NCBI GenBank assembly: GCA_017533325.1
Contig: JAFXIF010000003.1
Coordinates: forward strand, 1 to 48,968
Direction: 5' to 3'
DNA length: 48,968 bases
Origin: Alphaproteobacteria bacterium
Lineage (GTDB): Bacteria > Pseudomonadota > Alphaproteobacteria > CAAHEQ01 > UBA3637
Part shown: piece after piece, positions 1 to 7,757 of the stretch
How the letters are laid out: each line of letters opens with the position of its first letter
Numbering within the stretch: the first letter of the stretch is position 1
Program-made: the position numbers and the translations under genes
Notes under the pieces: model-generated
What the model saw: only the letters and a program-made list of their open reading frames with translations
Database searches by the model: none
What the model was told of the DNA's origin: nothing

Positions 1-363
1 AATCAAATAGTTATTTTAAATTTTTGGGTCGGAAATCTAACGGTCGTTTAATTTGCCGAACTTTTTCCTTTCCATACTTTTATTATACCATGGGTTTGAA
101 ATTTCGTGTCCAAAATTTTTCAAAAAAAATTCGTGATTTTTTGATGTTTTCTTTTAGCTTATTGATTTTAAACGATTATTTTTTATCAAAAATTTGCATA
201 AAAAAGTGGAAAAAGATGAAATTTTATGTTTTTTGTTTCAAAAAAAACGGTCAAAAATCAGCAAAAAATAGCCTGTTTTAAGGCGTCATTTTTATGCCAA
301 AAAACCGGCAAATCTAACGACCGTTAGATTTCCGACCCAAAAATTTAAAATAACTATTTGATT
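1..363. mobile_element. MITE-like element with 57-bp terminal inverted repeats (complete copy)
   Basis: The first 57 bases and the last 57 bases (307-363) are inverted repeats with two mismatches. Inside each arm is a smaller dyad around TAACGGTCGTTA, perfect in the right arm and imperfect in the left. The interior is very A+T-rich and has no convincing gene; the 85-codon frame in it has no ribosome site and no protein-like composition. A second copy in reverse orientation lies at the other end of the window, so this is a dispersed repeat. Small size, long terminal repeats and no transposase fit a non-autonomous transposon (MITE). A target duplication cannot be judged because the window begins at base 1 of the element. 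Confidence 0.8.
82..90 (-). promoter_or_regulatory. Outward-facing extended -10 promoter in the MITE
   Basis: On the minus strand the element carries TGG followed by TATAAT, an extended -10 motif reading out through the left end. The same motif is kept in the second copy (48886-48894), where it also points outward. A TTGGAC box lies 20 bp upstream, too far for a normal -35, so activity would rest on the extended -10. This is a motif match only. Confidence 0.4.
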
Positions 364-380
364 AAAAAACAAATTTAATA

Positions 381-406
381 TTTTTATAATGAGGCGAAAG
401 ATGAGA
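381..406 (-). repeat. Decayed duplicate of the tRNA-His 3' end
   Basis: Bases 381-406 match 551-576 at 24 of 26 positions, exactly 170 bp apart. The match covers the last bases of the tRNA-His gene including its CCA and ten bases beyond it. Past this the similarity fades through the T-arm. It may be an att-like scar of integration at the tRNA 3' end, or the remains of a tandem tRNA copy. Confidence 0.6.
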
Positions 407-424
407 TTGTAAATCCAAAACAAG

Positions 425-520
425 GATTTATCCTTCGGCTTCCCTCAGGACCGCCTCCGGCGTCCGCTTCGCCTGCGCTTCGCGAACAAACCCACTTCGC
501 GGGTTCGCCCCCACTTTACT
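425..520. other. G+C-rich intergenic patch
   Basis: About 90 bases between the MITE and the tRNA-His terminator are strikingly rich in G and C compared with everything around them. They contain several CTTCGC motifs and a short dyad AACCC/GGGTT. No gene is credible; the reading frame that covers it only reads through the tRNA antisense. It could be part of a dispersed repeat or foreign DNA. Confidence 0.45.
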
Positions 521-524
521 CCCA

Positions 525-556
525 TAAAAAAAACAGCCCCTAAAGGCTGTTTTTTA
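525..556 (-). terminator. Rho-independent terminator of tRNA-His
   Basis: A stem ACAGCC (533-538) / GGCTGT (545-550) has A-runs and T-runs on either side. Read on the minus strand it follows the tRNA-His 3' end at once and ends in a U tract. Confidence 0.8.
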
Positions 557-559
557 TAA

Positions 560-637
560 TGGGGCGAAAGATGGGACTCGAACCCACGACATCTGGTACC
601 ACAAACCAGCGCTCTAACCAACTGAGCTACATTCGCC
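560..637 (-). tRNA. tRNA-His (anticodon GTG)
   Basis: On the minus strand the sequence folds as a tRNA. It has the extra G at -1 paired with discriminator C73, a D-arm with AGCTCAGTTGG, an anticodon stem CTGGT/ACCAG around the loop TTGTGGT, and a T-arm with GGTTCGAGTCC. CCA is encoded. The G(-1):C73 pair is the identity mark of tRNA-His and agrees with anticodon GTG. The acceptor stem has a T-T mismatch at 6:67. The promoter is just upstream (652-680) and a hairpin terminator just downstream. Confidence 0.93.
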
Positions 638-651
638 ATGCGAATGAGAGT

Positions 652-680
652 AGTTTATAAAAAACAAACGCGTTTGTCAA
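652..680 (-). promoter_or_regulatory. Sigma70-type promoter of tRNA-His
   Basis: On the minus strand, TTGACA (675-680) is followed after 17 bp by TAAACT (652-657), about 15 bp before the tRNA 5' end. A perfect 14-bp palindrome, ACAAACGCGTTTGT (664-677), overlaps the -35 box and spacer. Confidence 0.65.
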
Positions 681-727
681 GAAAAAAAATCTTATTTTTT
701 AATTTTGTTTTATAAAAAAGGTCTTTC

Positions 728-3700
728 CTATTCTCTTTCCCTTGAAACAGACTCAAATTCTTTTAATATCGGCGCCCGTTTTTTATAAAAAGAAACAAAG
801 CCTTTAATTTCTTTTTCAAAAAAGTTTTGTCTTTTCATCAAATTTCCTGTGCATTTATATTCTTTTTCAATAGCCTGTCTCATCAAAGAAAAAAGCTTCG
901 GATAATATTTAAACCGATTTGAAATAGTTTCTTTTTCCTCAATAGCGCGAATGCCAAACATGGCTCTTTGATCTAAAATCCTTTTAGCCATTTCAGGATA
1001 TTTCTTTTCAACAACCAAAGATAAATTATTTAATTGTTGCGCACTTTCTTTCCAATAAGAATTTAAAATTCCCAGCATTGCTTTTGATTCTTCCAAATTA
1101 TATTCCCTTAAATCTTTCATCATCATCAGCATGGTATCAATCAAGGTTCCTTCAGCTTTTAAAGGATTTTTCGTAAAATCAAAAACCGTTGTTTCCGGCG
1201 CTTGTTTATTATAATCCAAACCGGAAAGCCAAACATTTTTATAATTATAGCTATAATCCAGCAAACGAGAGGCCAATCTGATTTGATCCATCACGTCTAT
1301 CACCTCTTTTATCAAAGGCAATCTTAAAGACGGATTTTCTTCTTGCAACGCCAAACAAACCTCAATCAGCTCCGGCGTTCTCTTTTTTTCAACAACAAAC
1401 TCAACGCTTTTATTCCCAAGCTTATCATATTCAAACGGCGATAACACCCCCATGGCATATAATAAATCACAATCTGCACAAACCGAGAACCCGACTCTTT
1501 TATCGTGATGATTCGCCTCAAGGTCATTTTCCGTAAAACTGTCTTTCATTATATTATTTAAAAATTTATGCTGAGATTCCAAATCCAATGAATCATCTAA
1601 ATTCGGATTTCTTCTGTATTTCGGCAAAATGATTTTAGATTGGGCAAACTCTTCTTTTTCCGCCTCAGAAAAATCCAACGCATAATCAAACCAATCCAAA
1701 TAATAATTTTGAGTGGCTTTTGAATTTGAAAATGATTTTAAATTTAACTTTGTCAGTGCCAATAAAAAGGGCCACTCCTCTTTTTCTTTTTTAAGAAGAG
1801 AAACGGGAACATCAAAAACATCATAAGAAGAATAAAGTTCCTTCATGCGCTTTGCCTGTTCCGGCTGTTTTTCTTCATCCGTTAATTCAAATATTTTTTG
1901 AAGCGTGGATAAATAGTAAGCTTTTGTTAAATTAAGAATCTTTTCATAAGCAACCTTATTTGCCCTTCTTGCCGGCGCAACCCCTTCAATAGCATCCAAA
2001 ATATCAGCACACAGCATTAACCGTTGCATTTTTGTTAAATCCGGATTGCCTTTTTCAACACATGTTTCAAGTGGCAAAGCCGTGTCCAAAGAAAAACTAC
2101 TGATGCCACACATTTTTTCCGTTAAAAATTGAGATACTTCCCTAAAATTATTAACTAAATCAAAAATTTTCTTATTAAATTTAAGCGCTAACGGAATGTA
2201 AGTATCAAAATCTTCTTGCAACAAATGGGTGAGTGCTTCTTTCGTTGTTGGAGCAAGTTTATTGATTTTTTCTTCTTCCCATCCGATTGCAACAAGTAAT
2301 TCAGCCAATTTACCCAAAACAAACATTTTCTTTTGTTTCATTTCTTGGAATACTTTAAACTCTTGCACAAGGTCAGGACGCTCCTCGCCCAATTTATCAA
2401 TATATTCCAAATATGAATTTTCCAAAATTTGAACAGCTTTACCGGTCAATTCAACATGTATCTTATTCATCAAAACACTTAAATCTTCTTCGTTAATAAT
2501 TCCTAACGCATAAAAGGTATAAGCATCACTCAGTTGCGCCAATTTATATATTCCATGAAATTTCGGATCCATTGATTTCATGTCGTCATCCCAAATTTTT
2601 TGTTGTGCTTCCCCACATTCCCTTATATAATCATCAACGCGCAAAAAGATTTTATCATATAACGATTTTGGATTTTCTTGAAGAGAGGTCTCCTTTATTT
2701 CCTCATTAAATTCCTCTTCTTTCATTTCCTCTTGCTCATTTGAGCGATAAAATGAATGATTCAATATATCAGGCGGTAAGGACACCTCTAATCGTTTAAA
2801 ATTATCCGGAATATGCGCCTCAAACTTTTTAACCCCGAAATTTAACCAATCCGAAAGCATTTTTGAAACTTCTTTATCTTGATATTTTTGAAGCGCCTCT
2901 TTTGTCTTTTGAATTGCAAAATAAAGCAAAATAAATCTCTCATCCGAAGAAAAATCAAGTTGTGTCGGTATTAAATGATTAAAAAATTCGGCCGTATACT
3001 TCATTCGATAGGAGTCAATAATATCCGTATCTTTTTTTTCTGCCATAAAACGAAGATCATTTACATGCGAAAACAACCTTAAATAAATCAATAAATTTAA
3101 AAATGCCTTGGCATCTTTATCATCAATATTCAATGTATTTAACAAACAAATAAGGTTTTGCAAAATCTTGTTTTCGGATTCTTCATAAGAGGTTTTGTCA
3201 TACCAATTGGAACGAGGCAATCCGTCTTGATAGGGAAACTTAATTTCATGAACATTGGTTTTTAACATTTCAAACAAAAAAGCCGTTCGCTTTATTTCTT
3301 TTGCAAGCAAAAGATTTTCATGCGATATATCAAAAGAAACGCCAAAATTTTCAGCAAAACTGATCACATCCTCATACAGCAATGTTTCGCATCTAAAAGT
3401 CCCTTTTATGCGAACATTTTTAAGCTCAATTGGCTCCCTTGTATTTTCATCATATATTTCAAAACCTTCAAACCCCTCCCCTTTTTTTAAATTATACTTT
3501 TTTTCATAACTTAAATAAGTCAACCGTTCAACTGAAGAACAAGCTCCGATTAAATAAAGAATATCAATTTCTTTTAATGTTGAAAGACCGGCTAAAAAAA
3601 TCCCGCCCTCATCCAACTTGTCTTTCAATTGCTCGCGAACACCTAATTCGCGAATGATCATGGAGATATTGCTTTGACGTTTTAAACTATCGGCTTTTGC

Positions 3701-3760
3701 CTTTTGTTTTAATTCTTCAAACGAGCCATCCGGACTTAAAGGCTCTCTATTTTCATTCAT
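728..3760 (-). CDS. Unrecognised 1010-aa cytoplasmic protein
   Basis: I do not recognise this protein. It begins with ATG after an AGAGGG ribosome site. It has no signal peptide and no evident membrane segment, is rich in Glu, Lys and Leu, and looks largely helical. A short Glu-rich linker lies near residues 345-360 (MKEEEFNEEIKE). A motif of the form D-x-LY-x-x-G is found near residues 58-84, about 400-430 and about 755-785, which suggests three diverged copies of one unit; this is by eye only. It is transcribed alone between tRNA-His and dxs, with a terminator separating it from the dxs transcript. Size and single-gene context would suit an effector-like or scaffold protein, but nothing in the sequence proves that. 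Confidence 0.85.
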   Translation of the reverse strand: MNENREPLSPDGSFEELKQKAKADSLKRQSNISMIIRELGVREQLKDKLDEGGIFLAGLSTLKEIDILYLIGACSSVERLTYLSYEKKYNLKKGEGFEGFEIYDENTREPIELKNVRIKGTFRCETLLYEDVISFAENFGVSFDISHENLLLAKEIKRTAFLFEMLKTNVHEIKFPYQDGLPRSNWYDKTSYEESENKILQNLICLLNTLNIDDKDAKAFLNLLIYLRLFSHVNDLRFMAEKKDTDIIDSYRMKYTAEFFNHLIPTQLDFSSDERFILLYFAIQKTKEALQKYQDKEVSKMLSDWLNFGVKKFEAHIPDNFKRLEVSLPPDILNHSFYRSNEQEEMKEEEFNEEIKETSLQENPKSLYDKIFLRVDDYIRECGEAQQKIWDDDMKSMDPKFHGIYKLAQLSDAYTFYALGIINEEDLSVLMNKIHVELTGKAVQILENSYLEYIDKLGEERPDLVQEFKVFQEMKQKKMFVLGKLAELLVAIGWEEEKINKLAPTTKEALTHLLQEDFDTYIPLALKFNKKIFDLVNNFREVSQFLTEKMCGISSFSLDTALPLETCVEKGNPDLTKMQRLMLCADILDAIEGVAPARRANKVAYEKILNLTKAYYLSTLQKIFELTDEEKQPEQAKRMKELYSSYDVFDVPVSLLKKEKEEWPFLLALTKLNLKSFSNSKATQNYYLDWFDYALDFSEAEKEEFAQSKIILPKYRRNPNLDDSLDLESQHKFLNNIMKDSFTENDLEANHHDKRVGFSVCADCDLLYAMGVLSPFEYDKLGNKSVEFVVEKKRTPELIEVCLALQEENPSLRLPLIKEVIDVMDQIRLASRLLDYSYNYKNVWLSGLDYNKQAPETTVFDFTKNPLKAEGTLIDTMLMMMKDLREYNLEESKAMLGILNSYWKESAQQLNNLSLVVEKKYPEMAKRILDQRAMFGIRAIEEKETISNRFKYYPKLFSLMRQAIEKEYKCTGNLMKRQNFFEKEIKGFVSFYKKRAPILKEFESVSRERE

Positions 3761-3852
3761 TATAAAACCCTCTAAGAAAATGAAGATTTACATATATTAC
3801 TCTTTTTTTTAAATAAAATAAAGTAAAAAAATGACAAAATATAATTTATGCA

Positions 3853-3893
3853 TCAAAAAGGCCCTTTAAAATTTTCTTTCAAAGGGCTTTTTT
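3853..3893 (-). terminator. Terminator of the cdsA-dxs operon
   Basis: On the minus strand AGCCCTTT pairs with AAAGGGC across an A+T-rich loop, followed by a short T run. It begins a few bases past the dxs stop codon. Confidence 0.75.
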
Positions 3894-3894
3894 C

Positions 3895-5640
3895 TTATTG
3901 TATGGCAAACAAAATATCTTCAACAATTTGTTCAGGTGTTAAATGATATTTTTCATAAAGCTCTTTTACATTCGCCCGATCCGTAAACTCTTTTTGCGCC
4001 CCATAATTTAAAACTTTTACGCCTTGACGTGATAAAAATGACGCTATTTTTTGGCCAAATCCGCCCGAAATCAGCCCATCTTCAATCGTTATAACCAGTT
4101 GATGATTTTCTTTTAAAGATGCCAATGCTTCTGTATCTAAATCAGAATAATAAAGCGGATTAATTAAAGTCGGGGTTATTTTATTATTTTTCAATAAGTC
4201 TGACACCTCTTTTGCAAGCCAATAAGAAGCCCCCAAACCAATCAATGCCACTTTATCTCCTTTTTCTGTTACATGGAATGTCGGCTTTTTCGGATTTTTT
4301 GGCAGTTGGAGAGAATAATCTGACATAACAATGCTTGGCACCCTGATAACAACCGGCACTTCAGTTTGATTAATGGACCAATCTAAAACATTTAAATATT
4401 CTTCTTTAGAGGCCGGTGCCAAACAAAGCAAATTCGGAATATTTGAAATCATCGGAATGTCAAAAATGCCTAAATGTGTGGCATCATTTGAGCCTATCCC
4501 CGTCCATGAAACCAAAATAACAGCCGGATTTTTATTTAACGCCAAATCATGAGATAATTGATCATTTGTTCGTTGAACAAATGAACTTAGAACCCAAAAT
4601 ATCGGTTTACATCCCCCTTTTGCAAGCGCAGAAGACATCGCCACCGCATGCTCTTCCATAATACCGACATCAATAAACTTTTCTTTAAATTCTTCTCTGA
4701 TTTCAGGGGTGAACCCGATTGCCCCCGGTGTTCCTGCATTGACGACAACAACTTTATCATCCGTTTTTATTTTTTGCCTTAAATAATCAAGCGTAATTTG
4801 ATTATAATTTTCCTGATTAAATGAAACCGTTGAAAGCCCAGTTTGAACATCAAACGGCATATTATAATGCCATTTTTCTTTTTCAGATTCGGAAAATTGA
4901 TATCCCTGCCCCTTATTTGTATGAATATGAATAACAATCGGTTTAGAAGAATCTTTGACTGACTTAAACGTCTCAATAAGCGTTTTTATATCATGCCCGT
5001 TTTCAATATAAACATAATCAAGGCCCATGGCTTTAAAAATATTATTTTGCGCTTGCCCGTTTGTTTCTCTCAGCTCTTTTAAATTTTTATATAATCCACC
5101 ATGATTTGGCGCAATGGACATTTCATTATCGTTCACAACAACAATCAAATTTGAGGAAAGTTCCCCAATAAAATTAAGCCCTTCTAATGCTTCCCCTCCC
5201 CCAAGAGAGCCGTCACCGATAAGGGCGATAACATTATGGCTTTCTTTTTTCAAATCTCTTGCTTTGGCAAGCCCTGATGCCAAGCTCAGTGAAGTTGAAG
5301 TATGCCCGACCATAAAATGATCGTGTTCGCTTTCAAAAGGCGCCGTATAGCCGGAAATAGAGGCAAACGCCTCTTGATTTAAAAATCCGTTTTTACGACC
5401 CGTCAAAATTTTATGCGCATAACATTGATGCGACACATCAAACACAATTTTATCAATCGGCGAATCAAACACATAATGAAGCGCCGTAATCAATTCAACA
5501 GCCCCTAAATTCGGGCCAACATGACCACCAATTTGGCTCACTCTGTTTAAAATTGCCTCTCTTATCTCTTGCGAAAGGATATTTAATTCCTCAACCGAAA
5601 AAGATTTGATATCTTTTGGTGAATTAACATTTTCAAGCAT
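3895..5640 (-). CDS. dxs: 1-deoxy-D-xylulose-5-phosphate synthase, short form
   Basis: This enzyme condenses pyruvate and glyceraldehyde 3-phosphate to DXP, the first step of the MEP isoprenoid pathway, in the cytosol. The thiamine-diphosphate motif is present as IGDGSLGGG followed by NDNEMS, as is the N-terminal GGHVGPNLG loop. The second-domain stretch GIMEEHAVAMSSALAKGG carries the catalytic Glu, and a C-terminal transketolase domain follows. At 581 aa it is about 40 residues shorter than the usual ~620-640-aa proteobacterial DXS, and the wording of several motifs (FDVSHQCYAHKILTGR, THLGIFD) suggests the compact type I associate with Firmicutes. Transfer is therefore possible. It starts 16 bp after lpxB and is the last gene of the operon. 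Confidence 0.88.
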   Translation of the reverse strand: MLENVNSPKDIKSFSVEELNILSQEIREAILNRVSQIGGHVGPNLGAVELITALHYVFDSPIDKIVFDVSHQCYAHKILTGRKNGFLNQEAFASISGYTAPFESEHDHFMVGHTSTSLSLASGLAKARDLKKESHNVIALIGDGSLGGGEALEGLNFIGELSSNLIVVVNDNEMSIAPNHGGLYKNLKELRETNGQAQNNIFKAMGLDYVYIENGHDIKTLIETFKSVKDSSKPIVIHIHTNKGQGYQFSESEKEKWHYNMPFDVQTGLSTVSFNQENYNQITLDYLRQKIKTDDKVVVVNAGTPGAIGFTPEIREEFKEKFIDVGIMEEHAVAMSSALAKGGCKPIFWVLSSFVQRTNDQLSHDLALNKNPAVILVSWTGIGSNDATHLGIFDIPMISNIPNLLCLAPASKEEYLNVLDWSINQTEVPVVIRVPSIVMSDYSLQLPKNPKKPTFHVTEKGDKVALIGLGASYWLAKEVSDLLKNNKITPTLINPLYYSDLDTEALASLKENHQLVITIEDGLISGGFGQKIASFLSRQGVKVLNYGAQKEFTDRANVKELYEKYHLTPEQIVEDILFAIQ

Positions 5641-5656
5641 TCTTTCTTCCTTTTTT

Positions 5657-6868
5657 TTATTTTTTTAAAGCTAATTTCATCAATTCTTCCCCCATTTTTT
5701 CTGAAGGCGTCATTTTTTGGTTTTGACCTAATTGATTTAAACTAATTGAAAAATCTTGCTTTTTTGAAGATAAAAGACTTTTTGTTGTTTCAACAATATT
5801 TAAAGCCGTGCATTTTTCTTGCAACAGTTCGGGAACAATCTCTTTATCAGCCAAAATATTAATTAAATTCACATATTTAATCTTTAAAAGTTTTTTTGCA
5901 ATCATGCCCGTTAATTTGCTGACTTTATAAGCAATTAAATGAGGAACATTTGCAAGCGCCAATTCTAAACTAACCGTTCCGGAGGCCGCTATCGCCGCAT
6001 CACTGGCTGCAAAAACTTCATACCTTTTCTTTTCCCCTTTCACAAGAAGATATGGAACGGGCCAATCTTTTAAAATCTCTTTTAATGTTTCTTCAACAGT
6101 TGCCACAGTTGGAATCACAACCATCATATTTTTATTTTCTTTATACAGCATTTGCGCTGCCAACATAAATTCTTTCATCAAAAAAGCAACTTCGTTTTTC
6201 CGGCTTCCCGGTAACATACATAAGACAAAATCATCTTTTTTGATGTTATTTTCTTTTCTGAAAGCAGCTCCATTTCCTTTATCAGCGCCCCCTTCAATAA
6301 CCGGATGACCGATAAAGCTTGTTTTCATTCCATGAGGCGTAAAATATTTTTCTTCATACGGAAGCAAACAAAACAAATGATCCATATATTGACTGACTTT
6401 TTTGGCCCTTTTCTTTTTCCATGCCCAAACTTGTGGGGCCACACAATGAACATGCGGCGCTTTAAACCCTGTTTTCTTAAGGCGCTTATGAACTCTGGCA
6501 GAATAGCTGAAACTATCAATTGTCATCACAATATCAGGATTAACCCGCAAAATATCTTCAATTGTTTCGCTTAATCTTTTTAAAATGAGCGGAATACTTG
6601 GCACAACTTCCAAAAATCCCATAACGGATAAATCTTTAATATCAAATAAAGAAACCAACCCTTCCGCTTGCATTGTTTCGCCACCGATACCGAAAAAAGA
6701 AACTTTTTGATTATATTTCTTTTTTAAATATCGCATAACGCGCGCGCCCAATAAGTCACCGGAGGGTTCGCCGGCAATCAAATAAATTTTAACAGTTTTT
6801 TCCTCTTCTTTCTTATTTTTCGGACTTATTTTTTTTGACGGTTTTTTGCACGACTTTTTTAAGGTCAT
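5657..6868 (-). CDS. lpxB: Lipid-A-disaccharide synthase
   Basis: LpxB joins 2,3-diacylglucosamine 1-phosphate and UDP-2,3-diacylglucosamine into the lipid A disaccharide, at the inner membrane. The family signatures GEPSGDLLGARVM, VMGFLEVVP and APQVWAWKKKRAKK are clear, and the C-terminal nucleotide-binding half contains LPGSRKNEV and ASGTVSLE. I chose the ATG at 6868, which has GAGG just upstream, over a TTG at 6886. This still leaves a Lys-rich N-terminal extension of about 24 residues before the conserved core, and a 56-bp overlap with lpxI, so the two are probably translationally coupled. Confidence 0.94.
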   Translation of the reverse strand: MTLKKSCKKPSKKISPKNKKEEEKTVKIYLIAGEPSGDLLGARVMRYLKKKYNQKVSFFGIGGETMQAEGLVSLFDIKDLSVMGFLEVVPSIPLILKRLSETIEDILRVNPDIVMTIDSFSYSARVHKRLKKTGFKAPHVHCVAPQVWAWKKKRAKKVSQYMDHLFCLLPYEEKYFTPHGMKTSFIGHPVIEGGADKGNGAAFRKENNIKKDDFVLCMLPGSRKNEVAFLMKEFMLAAQMLYKENKNMMVVIPTVATVEETLKEILKDWPVPYLLVKGEKKRYEVFAASDAAIAASGTVSLELALANVPHLIAYKVSKLTGMIAKKLLKIKYVNLINILADKEIVPELLQEKCTALNIVETTKSLLSSKKQDFSISLNQLGQNQKMTPSEKMGEELMKLALKK

Positions 6869-7742
6869 TTTCCTCAACTCCCACAATAAAAATATTTAAT
6901 TTATTTGCCAATTTAATCGTTTTTTCCGGTTCTGCCAATAAAACATTAAACGCATCTACCCCAATGCCTATAAATCCCGCATCATGAACACATTGAACCG
7001 TATCCGGCCCAATGGTCGGCATATCAATCCTTTTTTCTTGATGAGGCTTGACGGCTTTATATAAAACACCGCCGCCCCCTTTTCGTTTGAGCTGTTTTGT
7101 GCGTTTAATTAATTCTTTTGTTCCTTCAATCCCTTCCAATGCCAAAATCATTCCTTGTTGAGAAATAACAGCTTGCCCCACATCAGCCTGCCCTAATAAT
7201 TTGGCAACTTCGCGCGCTCTTAATATATCCACCCAATCAGATTTTGAAGGGGCTTTATTTGTCAATACCCCACTTGGCACCAACACATTTGGCATTAACT
7301 CATGAATGCCTTTAACTTTAAACCCTTCTTTTTCAACTTCAGAAATAATCAACCGCAGTAATCCGTCATCTCCAAGTGCTTTTAAAGATAATTTCGTTAA
7401 AAAAGAAAGACCCTTTAAATCCGGATAAATTTCTTTTAAAGAAGGTCGTTTCACGCCACCGATAAAAACAATTTCTTTTACATGATGTTTTTTTAAAAGC
7501 TTAAAGGTTGTTCCGACAGCCCCTAAACGAACCTCTTTTAAGTTGACATCATTTGGAAACAAGCTTTTATTTGCATGCCCTTTTAATGAAATCACAAAAA
7601 CATCTTTTTGCTGATTTTTAAGAAAATCAACCAGCATCACCGGAAGCATTCCGCTTCCGGCAATAATCCCAACTGTTTCTTTTGGTTGCATATTTTGACA
7701 ATTTTTTTGAACTTTTTTCTTAATCCAAGCTGAAAAATTCAT
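6813..7742 (-). CDS. lpxI: UDP-2,3-diacylglucosamine pyrophosphatase LpxI
   Basis: LpxI hydrolyses UDP-2,3-diacylglucosamine to lipid X and UMP, the step done by LpxH in many other Proteobacteria. The DUF1009 pattern is clear: GIIAGSGMLPVML at the N-terminus, a central region with VLVPSGVLTNKAPS, and the C-terminal metal-binding half with KPHQEKRIDMPTIGPDT. ATG at 7742 has an AAAGG ribosome site 8 bases upstream. It starts 15 bp after the lpxA stop. A basic N-terminal stretch of about 20 residues precedes the core. Confidence 0.93.
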   Translation of the reverse strand: MNFSAWIKKKVQKNCQNMQPKETVGIIAGSGMLPVMLVDFLKNQQKDVFVISLKGHANKSLFPNDVNLKEVRLGAVGTTFKLLKKHHVKEIVFIGGVKRPSLKEIYPDLKGLSFLTKLSLKALGDDGLLRLIISEVEKEGFKVKGIHELMPNVLVPSGVLTNKAPSKSDWVDILRAREVAKLLGQADVGQAVISQQGMILALEGIEGTKELIKRTKQLKRKGGGGVLYKAVKPHQEKRIDMPTIGPDTVQCVHDAGFIGIGVDAFNVLLAEPEKTIKLANKLNIFIVGVEENDLKKVVQKTVKKNKSEK

Positions 7743-7757
7743 CTTAGATGCCTTTCA

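Noticed and set aside
24..281. 85-codon open frame inside the MITE
   Set aside because: Phe/Lys-rich translation of A+T-rich DNA with no ribosome site; the frame is not kept in the second copy.
445..639. 64-codon frame on the minus strand starting MANVAQLVRALVCG
   Set aside because: It reads through the tRNA-His gene and its terminator; such frames are known artefacts over tRNA genes.
6868..6886. TTG at 6886 as the lpxB start
   Set aside because: It adds six residues without a ribosome site, while ATG at 6868 has GAGG just upstream.
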